A DNA stretch of 13,966 bases, from assembly GCA_011051855.1 (NCBI GenBank), contig DRKG01000184.1, forward strand, positions 1 to 13,966, read 5' to 3'. The notes beneath the pieces were generated by a model, which saw nothing but the letters and a program-made list of their open reading frames with translations, did no database searches and was not told the origin of the DNA. The position numbers were made by a program, and so were the translations under genes. Position 1 is the stretch's first letter, and the number at the start of each line of letters is the position of its first letter. Shown one piece after another: positions 7,918 through 13,942 of the stretch. This stretch comes from a bacterium. Lineage in GTDB: Bacteria; Planctomycetota; UBA1135; UBA2386.

Positions 7918-7930
7918 ATCGAGGGGAAGC

Positions 7931-7936
7931 ACGATA
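7931..7936 (-). promoter_or_regulatory. Possible -10 box before gmhA
   Basis: On the minus strand TATCGT, preceded by GC as at other sites, ends 13 nt before the ATG at 7917, in the short gap after the aminotransferase gene. It would give gmhA an extra promoter with a leader of only a few bases. Weak evidence. Confidence 0.2.
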
Positions 7937-7944
7937 GCGCCGAA

Positions 7945-9093
7945 TCACCCGGCGTGCACGGCCGCGAGCGCCGCCGCGACATCGGGGGCGGCGCCGCAGG
8001 CCCGCAGCGCGTCGCCGAACGCGGCGAGCGCACGCAGCACGTTGGGCAGGCGCGCGCCGTGGCCCATCAACCCGACGCGGAACACGCTGCCGGCGAGCGG
8101 GCCGAGCCCGCCGCCGACCTCGATGAGGTGGTGGCGACGCAGATACCGCCGGAAGGCGACGTCGTCGATCCCGTCCGGGTAGCGCACGGTCGTCAACATC
8201 GGCGCCGCGTGCTCTTCGGCCACCAACGGCTCGAGCCCGAGCGGGCCGAGTCCGCAACGAAGCGCCGCCGCGGCCTCGCGATGGCGCGCAAAGCGCGCTT
8301 CGTGCCCTTCTTCGTCGATCTCGTCGAGCGAAGCGGCCAACGCGTAGATCATGCTGACCGGCGCGGTGTAGTGGTACGAGCGCTCCCTGCCGAAGTAGCC
8401 GGTCAACAACCTGGTGTCGAAGTAGAACGGCACCGGATGGCGGCGCGCGGCCACCCGTTCGAGCGCGCGCTCGGAGAACGTCACCGGCGCGAGTCCCGGC
8501 GGCACCGACAGACACTTCTGGGTGCCGCAGAAGGCCGCATCGACACCGAGTTCGTCGCACGCGAGCGGCACGCCGCCGATGCTGGTGACGCAGTCCACCG
8601 CGAACAACGCCCCCGCATCGCGCGCCATCGCCGCGACCGGGCGCAGATCGGTCAGCACCCCGGTGCTGGTCTCGGCGTGCACGACCGCGAGCAACCGCGT
8701 CGGGCCGCCGGCGATCGCCGTGCGCAGCGCATCCGGATCGAGCGCACAGCCGAACGGCGCTTCGACCACGACCGCCTCACCGCCCGCTCGACGCACCGAG
8801 TCGGCGAAGCGCATGCCGAACACGCCGTTTACGCCGACGACGACGCGATCGCCCGGTTCCACCAAGTTGGCGACGACCGCTTCCATGCCCGACGAGCCGG
8901 TGCCGGCGAGCGGCAGCGTCAACCGGTTGGTCGTGCCGAACAGCCGCCTGAGGCCGGACTGCACACGATCGAGCAACGGCACGAACTCCGAGTCGAGGTG
9001 GCCGAGCAGCGGTTGGGCCTGCGCCCGGCGCACACGCGGGCTGACCGGCGACGGGCCAGGCCCGAGCAGCAACACCTCGTCGGGTTCGAACAA
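7945..9093 (-). CDS. Class V aminotransferase, alanine-glyoxylate type
   Basis: A PLP enzyme of 382 residues closely resembling alanine/serine-glyoxylate aminotransferases. It opens with LLLGPGPSPVSPRV (8-21) and has GTGSSGMEA (64-72) at the cofactor phosphate site, VVHAETSTGVL (137-147) and D167 in LFAVDCVTSIGG. The PLP-binding lysine is K193 in GTQKCLSVPPGLAPV. The C-terminal GGLGPLAGSVFRVGLMG carries the substrate-carboxylate arginine. Amino donor specificity (alanine, serine or ureidoglycine) cannot be decided from sequence. The start is TTG at 9093, supported by GGGAGG five nt upstream. The membrane-protein stop is 15 bp upstream and gmhA follows, so the three are probably one operon. 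Confidence 0.9.
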   Translation of the reverse strand: MFEPDEVLLLGPGPSPVSPRVRRAQAQPLLGHLDSEFVPLLDRVQSGLRRLFGTTNRLTLPLAGTGSSGMEAVVANLVEPGDRVVVGVNGVFGMRFADSVRRAGGEAVVVEAPFGCALDPDALRTAIAGGPTRLLAVVHAETSTGVLTDLRPVAAMARDAGALFAVDCVTSIGGVPLACDELGVDAAFCGTQKCLSVPPGLAPVTFSERALERVAARRHPVPFYFDTRLLTGYFGRERSYHYTAPVSMIYALAASLDEIDEEGHEARFARHREAAAALRCGLGPLGLEPLVAEEHAAPMLTTVRYPDGIDDVAFRRYLRRHHLIEVGGGLGPLAGSVFRVGLMGHGARLPNVLRALAAFGDALRACGAAPDVAAALAAVHAG

Positions 9094-9097
9094 TCGC

Positions 9098-9103
9098 GCC
9101 TCC
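9098..9103 (-). promoter_or_regulatory. Strong ribosome binding site fixing a TTG start
   Basis: On the minus strand GGGAGG lies about 5 nt before the TTG at 9093, in the 15-bp gap after the membrane-protein gene. No ATG or GTG lies nearby in frame, and the protein starts at the expected family position. This makes TTG the likely initiator. Confidence 0.7.
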
Positions 9104-9108
9104 CGGGA

Positions 9109-9456
9109 TCAGAACGGCTTGAACTTCGCCAGCCAGACGGCGGTCGCGCCGAGCGCGATCGCCAGCAACACGGCCAGCATGCGCGGCAGCGTGCCCTTGC
9201 GCACCAGGATCGGCAGCGCGGCGAGCAGCACCCAGCAACCAACCTTGGCCGACAGCCAGTGCCCCCACTCGACCCCTTCGTCCTTGTGCCAAACGCCGAC
9301 ACCGGCGACGACCATCACCAGCAGAGCGACGCCGTGCAGCGCCATCGCCGACTTGGAAGCCTTCTCGCCCCGCGGGGCTAGCAAGGCCGCGCCGAGCGCG
9401 AAGAACAGCAGCAAGCCGCCCGCGACGTGCAGCACACGATAGAACTCGGATGTCAT
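9109..9456 (-). CDS. Four-helix integral membrane protein of unknown function
   Basis: A 115-residue protein with four clear hydrophobic segments at about 9-27, 39-57, 70-85 and 91-109, separated by short charged loops (APRGEKASKS, WHKDEGVEWGHW, VRKGTLPR). The opening FYRVLHVAGGLLLF, with a histidine in helix 1, and a second GHW histidine after helix 2 are reminiscent of small SirB2/DUF2269/CopD-like membrane proteins. I cannot assign a family. The ATG at 9456 is preceded by CATAAT eight nt upstream and no Shine-Dalgarno. It is first in the apparent operon with the aminotransferase and gmhA, and is divergent from the phosphodiesterase gene. Confidence 0.75.
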   Translation of the reverse strand: MTSEFYRVLHVAGGLLLFFALGAALLAPRGEKASKSAMALHGVALLVMVVAGVGVWHKDEGVEWGHWLSAKVGCWVLLAALPILVRKGTLPRMLAVLLAIALGATAVWLAKFKPF

Positions 9457-9464
9457 CGCGTGCG

Positions 9465-9470
9465 ATTATG
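9465..9470 (-). promoter_or_regulatory. Putative -10 box of the membrane protein/aminotransferase/gmhA operon
   Basis: Minus-strand CATAAT (five of six matches to TATAAT) ends 8 nt before the ATG at 9456, again at leaderless spacing. It stands out as A+T-rich in a G+C-rich divergent spacer. Confidence 0.4.
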
Positions 9471-9513
9471 GGTGGCGCGCCCAAACCGCGCCCGCCTTTT
9501 CCACTGCCCGACC

Positions 9514-10308
9514 GTGGCCCAGAACCGCCCCCATCCAGCGCTCGAACGCCTGCGCGATGCCCCCGGCCCACGACCGCTGGTCGCGGGGCACCGAGGCGAC
9601 AGCCGACACCACCCGGAGAACACGCTCGCCGCGTTCCGCGCCGCCGCCACCGCCCCGGTCGCCATCCAGGAGTTCGACGTGCGCCAGCTCGCCGACGGGA
9701 CCCTGGTCTGCCTGCACGACGCGACCCTGGACCGCACCACCGACAGCACGGCGCGACTCGGCCCCGACGTGGCCGTCGCCTCCACCGACCTACCCACGCT
9801 GCGGCGACTCGATGCAGGCCGGTGGTTCTCCGCCGCACACACGGCGGAACCGGTGCCGACCCTCGCCGAAGCACTCGCCGTGATGCTGCCCGCCAGCGTG
9901 CCGTTGATCGAGCACAAGGCCGGCTCGGCCGCAGACTACGTCGCCGAGCTGCGCCGCCTCGAATGCTGCGAGCAGGTGGTGCTGCAGTCATTCGACTGGC
10001 CGTTCCTGGCCGAGGTCCACGGGCTTGCGCCGGAGATCGCGCTCGGCGCTCTCGGCCCCACCCGCCGCCACGCGCTACCGGACGAGAACGCGAGGGCCCA
10101 GATGCGGTCCTGCGGCGCCGGACTGGTGCACTGGCGGGCCGAAGACCTCGATGCGACGCTGGTCGAGCACCTGCACGCGACCGGAATGCTCGTCTGCAGC
10201 TACACGACCGACGACGCGCACGGTTGGCGGCGAGGACAGAGCTTCGGCATCGACGCGATGTGCACCAACGACCCGCACGCGATGGTCGCGTTCCTCACGA
10301 ACCGCTGA
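9514..10308 (+). CDS. Glycerophosphodiester phosphodiesterase
   Basis: Hydrolyses glycerophosphodiesters from phospholipid breakdown to sn-glycerol 3-phosphate and an alcohol. This is a TIM-barrel GDPD domain of about 264 residues. Numbered from GTG 9514, the signature HRGDSRHHPENTLAAF begins with H26 and R27. E53 and D55 (QEFDV) bind metal, and H68 in LVCLHDATLDRTTD is the second catalytic histidine. PTLAEAL, PLIEHK (third acidic/lysine site) and VLQSFDW follow, and the end SYTTDDAHGW...GIDAMCTNDP is typical of the family. No signal peptide is seen, so it is probably cytosolic (UgpQ-like). The start is uncertain: GTG 9472 and a farther upstream start overlapping the divergent gene are also open, and none has a Shine-Dalgarno. 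Confidence 0.9.
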   Translation: MAQNRPHPALERLRDAPGPRPLVAGHRGDSRHHPENTLAAFRAAATAPVAIQEFDVRQLADGTLVCLHDATLDRTTDSTARLGPDVAVASTDLPTLRRLDAGRWFSAAHTAEPVPTLAEALAVMLPASVPLIEHKAGSAADYVAELRRLECCEQVVLQSFDWPFLAEVHGLAPEIALGALGPTRRHALPDENARAQMRSCGAGLVHWRAEDLDATLVEHLHATGMLVCSYTTDDAHGWRRGQSFGIDAMCTNDPHAMVAFLTNR

Positions 10309-10312
10309 AGGC

Positions 10313-10329
10313 CGGCCGTCAGGCGGCCG
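10313..10329. terminator. GC hairpin between convergent genes
   Basis: CGGCCG (10313-10318), the loop TCAGG and CGGCCG (10324-10329) form a 6-bp all-GC stem. It lies exactly in the 21-bp gap between the phosphodiesterase stop and the secreted-protein stop. There is no T-tract, so it is at best a weak, bidirectional terminator. Confidence 0.3.
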
Positions 10330-10779
10330 CTACTTGACCGCCAGCACGACGCTGCCGGCGTGCGGATCGGCGGTGACCCGGATCACGTAGCCGACCTGGT
10401 TGGCGTCCACGATCACGATCGTCGCGTTCGGATCGGGGCTGGCGACCAAGCTCTGCATCAGGTGCGCAGGCAGCGTGACCATGCGCCCCGACACCGGCAA
10501 CGGAATCGGCAGTCCGGTCAGGTCGTCGACGAACGTCGCGGTCGGAACCCCCATGCCGCTGCTGATCTTCATGTTCAGGTCCGCCGATGCGGCGATGCCC
10601 GCCTTCACCGTGCGCGGCTGCTGTGTCGGGTCGAACGTGGGCGCGATCACCTGCGCACACGTCGGCAGGATCCAGACTCCCGTGCCGCCGGCGTTCTCAC
10701 CACCCGGATCGCCGTTGGCGGGCACCGCCAGGCACAGGGCGACCAGCAGGGCAAAGATGTTGCGCAGGGTGGCGTTCAT
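10330..10779 (-). CDS. Small secreted protein of unknown function
   Basis: A 149-residue protein that I do not recognise. The N-terminus is a good Sec signal peptide: basic start MNATLRN, hydrophobic core IFALLVALCLAV and probable cleavage after ANG (residue 23). The mature part is glycine/proline-rich at first (GGENAGGTGVWILP), then appears beta-rich with many valine/isoleucine strands separated by turns. It ends VVLAVK, with a single cysteine in the mature part (LPTCAQV). There is no lipobox, anchor or catalytic motif. It follows the zinc-finger/TPR gene on the same strand after 88 bp and could be co-regulated, but has its own possible -10 (TAGACT). It may be an envelope or extracellular structural protein. 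Confidence 0.65.
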   Translation of the reverse strand: MNATLRNIFALLVALCLAVPANGDPGGENAGGTGVWILPTCAQVIAPTFDPTQQPRTVKAGIAASADLNMKISSGMGVPTATFVDDLTGLPIPLPVSGRMVTLPAHLMQSLVASPDPNATIVIVDANQVGYVIRVTADPHAGSVVLAVK

Positions 10780-10803
10780 GGAAGCGAGGGGCGGACCTGG
10801 GAG

Positions 10804-10809
10804 AGTCTA
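10804..10809 (-). promoter_or_regulatory. Possible -10 box before the secreted-protein gene
   Basis: Minus-strand TAGACT fits TANNNT and lies 24 nt before the ATG at 10779, in the 88-bp spacer after the zinc-finger/TPR gene. No matching -35 was recognised. Confidence 0.2.
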
Positions 10810-10867
10810 CCTCAGAATGCTGGCCGTGGCACCGGTCGATCGGGCCTCTTCCGGCCTTGCTGACCCA

Positions 10868-12028
10868 CTAGTTCGAACCGGCTCCACGGCAACCACCTCG
10901 GAGCGGATCGGAGACCTGGCCCAGCTTGGAGAACCCCGGGTTGGGGAAACCCTGACTCGGAAACCACCGCGCCATGCTCTGCGCGAGCTCCCGCGCCTCG
11001 GGGTGCATCTGGACCAGGTGCATGAAGTGGCTGCGGCGCGACAGCTCCTGAGCTACCCAGCGACGACGGTGCGGAGCGGTCTCGACGAGCTTTGCGAACC
11101 ACCGCAAACTCTCCTGGAACGACCCGTTGAGGCCGTGCGCCAGGGCGAGGTTGAACAAGGCAGCGACCAGCCGCGGCTGCTTGGCGACGACCCCGGATTC
11201 GACCAGCTCGAGCAGCAGCCGCACCGCTCCGTCGCAGTCCCCTTCGTCGAGGTGGATGTTACTCAGATTGGACAACGCGAAACCGCGCATGACCGCGTCC
11301 TCGCTCTCGCGAAGCACCTGTTCGAACTGCTTCCTCGCCAGCGTGCGCTGGCCGCGCGCGTAGTGCAGCAGGCCGAGATAGATGCGGGCGTCCTCGCGCC
11401 CGGGGTCGAGCGCGAGGCACTCCGTGAGCAGGCGCTGGCCGCGGGCGAGATTCTCTTCGGGGCTGCGCAGCCGGCCGTCGAACAGTTCCTTCGCCGTCAC
11501 CCACTCGGCGCTGGCATCGTCCGAACGCGCGACCTCGTCGAGCAGGTTGCGTCCCTGCATCGCCACGTCGGGCACCGGCATCGGCTCCTTCGCAACCTCG
11601 CGCGAGAACTCCGGCGACAGGCCCATCAGCGTGAAGTTGCGGCCCAGCTCATAGAGGATGCGCGACAGTTTGCGCTGATTGTCGGTGAGCTGCCGCCGCA
11701 GCGGGTGCGCTTCAGCCACTTCGCCGCCACTACCCGAGCAGGTTCCGACCGAGGCCTTGGCGAGGCGACGGTGCACACCGACCTGCTCCCGGATACCGTC
11801 GAAGAACGCGCGACAGGTCGGGCACACGTCCGAGTGAACCGTCACACGCCGCACGCCGGCGGGATCCAGCTCGCCGTCCAGCATCGCCGACAGATCGACC
11901 TGGATCTGCAGACACGGATCCTGCCCCCGCCGGAGCGGGGCCTTGTCCGAAGACTGGAAGTCGGAATGCATGGGGAAGAAACCGGCGTGGCTCGGGCAGG
12001 AACTAGGCGCCCGGCCGCCGCCGGTCAC
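10868..12028 (-). CDS. Putative zinc-finger anti-sigma factor with TPR repeats
   Basis: A 386-residue protein. The N-terminal region resembles a zf-HC2/anti-sigma zinc domain: C39, the typical MLDGELDPAGV (49-59), then H65-x3-C69-x2-C72 (HSDVCPTC). Helical TPR-like repeats follow over about 192-320 (LALDPGREDARIYLGLLHYARG, FALSNLSNIHLDEGDCDGAV, ALFNLALAHGLNGSFQESL). No hydrophobic membrane span is present, so it should be cytosolic. The GTG at 12028 overlaps the sigma stop as GTGA, which favours translational coupling. An in-frame ATG at 11971 (residue 20) is the alternative and keeps the whole zinc motif. I infer that it binds the upstream sigma factor; the TPR part may sense or bind a partner. 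Confidence 0.7.
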   Translation of the reverse strand: MTGGGRAPSSCPSHAGFFPMHSDFQSSDKAPLRRGQDPCLQIQVDLSAMLDGELDPAGVRRVTVHSDVCPTCRAFFDGIREQVGVHRRLAKASVGTCSGSGGEVAEAHPLRRQLTDNQRKLSRILYELGRNFTLMGLSPEFSREVAKEPMPVPDVAMQGRNLLDEVARSDDASAEWVTAKELFDGRLRSPEENLARGQRLLTECLALDPGREDARIYLGLLHYARGQRTLARKQFEQVLRESEDAVMRGFALSNLSNIHLDEGDCDGAVRLLLELVESGVVAKQPRLVAALFNLALAHGLNGSFQESLRWFAKLVETAPHRRRWVAQELSRRSHFMHLVQMHPEARELAQSMARWFPSQGFPNPGFSKLGQVSDPLRGGCRGAGSN

Positions 12029-12951
12029 ACAATCTCTGCTGACGAAGCCGGTGAAGCGGCAGAACGCCGCACCGACCTGGCCGGTACGGGAGACGCAGCT
12101 GATGGAGAGGAGGTCGACGGAGAGGAGGAATGCGGAGAACTGCGGGAGCCGAGTTCGCGCAAGGAACTCGCCATCCCGCGGAAGATCTTGCGACGGCCGC
12201 GGAAGATGACCATCTTGAGGTTCTCGAGGCGGATGCCGAGCGCCTCCGCGGCCTCGCGGTAGGAACGCCCATCGACCTCGACCATGGTCAGCGCGCGCCG
12301 TTCCTTCTCGGACAGGCGCGAGAAGTGCAGCAGATAGAGCTGCAGGTACATCAGGTAGGCGTGGTTGACCACCGAAGCGCTCTCGTGGTCACTCGCCACG
12401 CGGTCCGGCCGGCGCGACCGCAGGTCCTCGGGCTGCACGACCTCGTCGTCGATGGTCTGGAAGCACAAGAGCCGCGCCTGCCCCTTCAGGAACTTCAGCA
12501 GCGTGTTGCGCGCGATGCGGTGCCCCCACCCGCGGAATGCGTCCGCGCGATCGGCGTGGAAGCGGTTGGGGTAGCGGTAGATGTTCAAGAACACCTCCTG
12601 CAGCACGTCCTGTGGATCGACGTGGTGGAAGGTCCGGCGCAGGTTGCACTGGATCGCGTGCAGGAACGACGCGCGGTTGAGTTCGAACAGCAGCGCGAAG
12701 GCCGCCGCGCTGCCGGTCTGCTTGAAGCAGTCCATCAGGCTGGTGCTCACCCAGTCGACCCACGACTGCGGAGTCGCCACCGAGGCACCTTCTTGCGGCG
12801 GCCGCCCGTGGGCGAGAGCCTCGAGCGCCGGGCTGCCGGTCTCCTCCCACAGTTCGAACAGACGCGCGCACAAGGCGTCGCGATCGATCGAGGTGTGGTT
12901 GACGTGCAGCATGACGGAGGCGTTCGGGCGCGGAATCGCGGCCACCGACAT
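12025..12951 (-). CDS. ECF-like sigma-70 family RNA polymerase sigma factor
   Basis: Numbered from ATG 12951 (308 residues). An N-terminal extension of about 75 residues precedes sigma region 2 (about 81-160), with VDPQDVLQEVFLNIYRYPNRF (111-131) and FRGWGHRIARNTLLKFLKG (139-157) as the core-binding and -10 recognition helices. Region 4 (about 212-260) has LSEKERRALTMVEVDGRSYREAAEALGI and the recognition helix ENLKMVIFRGRRKIF. There is no sigma-1.1 or region 3, so it is ECF-like. The tail (266-308) is Ser/Pro-rich and looks disordered. A GTG at 13050 would extend it by 33 residues, but the ATG is preferred. It is coupled by GTGA to the zinc-finger/TPR gene, its probable regulator. Confidence 0.85.
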   Translation of the reverse strand: MSVAAIPRPNASVMLHVNHTSIDRDALCARLFELWEETGSPALEALAHGRPPQEGASVATPQSWVDWVSTSLMDCFKQTGSAAAFALLFELNRASFLHAIQCNLRRTFHHVDPQDVLQEVFLNIYRYPNRFHADRADAFRGWGHRIARNTLLKFLKGQARLLCFQTIDDEVVQPEDLRSRRPDRVASDHESASVVNHAYLMYLQLYLLHFSRLSEKERRALTMVEVDGRSYREAAEALGIRLENLKMVIFRGRRKIFRGMASSLRELGSRSSPHSSSPSTSSPSAASPVPARSVRRSAASPASSAEIV

Positions 12952-12975
12952 CTTGCCATAGCCAGATGTCTCCGA

Positions 12976-12981
12976 AAAGTA
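12976..12981 (-). promoter_or_regulatory. Possible -10 box of the sigma factor gene
   Basis: Minus-strand TACTTT fits TANNNT and lies 24 nt before the ATG at 12951, in an A+T-richer patch. If it is used, the longer GTG 13050 start would not be transcribed, which supports ATG 12951. No good -35 is seen. Confidence 0.25.
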
Positions 12982-13035
12982 ACCCGTCTTACGGCCACAC
13001 CGAATCCGGGCGTCCAGACCCGCCCAGGCGAGCCC

Positions 13036-13060
13036 CAACCCTCCATTCACAAGGAGGTTG
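13036..13060 (-). terminator. Hairpin between kinase-like and sigma genes
   Basis: CAACC(C)TCC and GGAGGTTG pair over 8 bp with one bulged base around an 8-nt loop. The hairpin starts 8 nt after the kinase-like stop (13069) and lies upstream of the sigma start. No T-tract follows. It could be a weak terminator, or a leader structure if transcription continues into the sigma gene. Confidence 0.3.
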
Positions 13061-13068
13061 TGGCGACG

Positions 13069-13797
13069 TCAGGCCCCGAACGCGAGCAGCAACCCGGCAC
13101 CGCCCGGGCCGAGTTCGTCAGGCAGGATGCGGGCCCCGACCTTGGTGGCGACGTTGCGCAGCGCGTCGACGAGCTCGGCATCGACGTCGCCGGTCGGCTC
13201 GCCGCGACTCCACACTCGGAGCTGCGGAGTCCCATCCGGGGCCGCGACCCCGAGGCACCGCAGCCCGACACCGCCGGTGCGCGCCCAGACCACCGCCAAA
13301 GCCCGCTCCAGCAGATGGGCCAACGCCCCCCGTTCGCACCACACCGTCACCGTGCCGACCGTGCGCACCGAGATCGGCTCGGTGGTGGCCTGCAGCCTGG
13401 TCGCGAGCTGTTCGCAGAACTGCCCGAGGTCGATCGGTTCACGGCCGGAGCGCGCCATCGCACCTTCGTCGGCCAGCTCCGCGCGCACCGCGTCGCACCA
13501 ATCCACCACGTGGCCGAGTTCGCGCACCGCGCCCTTGAGCTGCGCGCGCGAGTCTTCGGCGATCGCCGCGTCGAGCCGTTCGAGCCGGTCGCGCAGCTCG
13601 GTCAGGAAGCCACCCATGCACTGCGCCTTCACTTCGAGACGCTCCCCGAACGCGCGGGCGACCGCCGCGGTCGACGCCACCCCCACCGCCGTCGACGCAC
13701 CGTCGGCGACGAGCAACTCGGCCTGACCGCGCGGCGGCGACGGCAGCACGTAGTTGTCGATCGGGGTTTCGAGGACCTGGTGCTTCTCGTGGCTCAT
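13069..13797 (-). CDS. Degenerate histidine-kinase-like protein
   Basis: A 242-residue soluble protein whose layout resembles a histidine kinase core without its catalytic residues. Residues 46-110 look like a two-helix dimerisation hairpin. Within it FLTELRDRLERL (64-75) mirrors the H-box SHELRTPL, but with T66 in place of the histidine. The PIDLGQFCEQLATRL linker (121-135) is like the start of an HATPase_c domain. It is followed by an N-box-like LLERALAVVWA (162-172) lacking the asparagines, a G1-like WSRGE (196-200) without the aspartate, and GPGGAGLLLAF (230-240) like the G2 end. ATP binding and phosphotransfer are therefore doubtful. No sensor or membrane segment is present. The ATG at 13797 lacks a Shine-Dalgarno. 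The sigma gene follows on the same strand after 117 bp. The assignment is by pattern only. Confidence 0.5.
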   Translation of the reverse strand: MSHEKHQVLETPIDNYVLPSPPRGQAELLVADGASTAVGVASTAAVARAFGERLEVKAQCMGGFLTELRDRLERLDAAIAEDSRAQLKGAVRELGHVVDWCDAVRAELADEGAMARSGREPIDLGQFCEQLATRLQATTEPISVRTVGTVTVWCERGALAHLLERALAVVWARTGGVGLRCLGVAAPDGTPQLRVWSRGEPTGDVDAELVDALRNVATKVGARILPDELGPGGAGLLLAFGA

Positions 13798-13864
13798 GAT
13801 CGGGGTGCGTCGGCGACCTCGATCGCATCGACCACGACCGCGGGCGGCCTTGAGCGGCGACTGC

Positions 13865-13876
13865 TACGATCGCCAC
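13865..13876 (+). promoter_or_regulatory. Putative -10 box of a leaderless promoter
   Basis: TACGAT (13865-13870), preceded by TGC, ends 6 nt before ATG 13877. The spacing matches the site before 694. No clear -35 at normal distance is seen. Confidence 0.35.
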
Positions 13877-13942
13877 ATGCTGCGCGTGCCAACTGCTGAA
13901 GAACACGACAGGGGCCACGTGGCCACCGGCGGGCCGAGGTGA
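13877..13942 (+). CDS. Possible 21-codon leader peptide or short ORF
   Basis: This short ORF encodes MLRVPTAEEHDRGHVATGGPR and is too short to assign. Two things support it: the TANNNT box at leaderless spacing, and a stop (TGA 13940-13942) that overlaps a GTG (13939) opening another frame to the window edge. That layout suits a leader ORF coupled to the next gene. A sequencing frameshift inside a larger gene, or chance, are alternatives. Confidence 0.3.
   Translation: MLRVPTAEEHDRGHVATGGPR

Noticed and set aside
7669..9381. A 570-codon plus-strand open frame
   Set aside because: It is antisense to gmhA, the aminotransferase and the membrane protein; its low-complexity composition is typical of a shadow frame.
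13051..13062. AAGGAGG followed by GTG on the plus strand, resembling a ribosome site
   Set aside because: The spacing to GTG is only 2-3 nt and the frame downstream is antisense to the kinase-like gene. The AAGGAGG is better explained as one arm of the hairpin.
10400..13899. Two long plus-strand open frames (620 and 589 codons)
   Set aside because: They are antisense to the secreted protein, TPR, sigma and kinase-like genes. Those minus-strand genes have signal peptide, zinc and sigma motifs, while the antisense frames have none.
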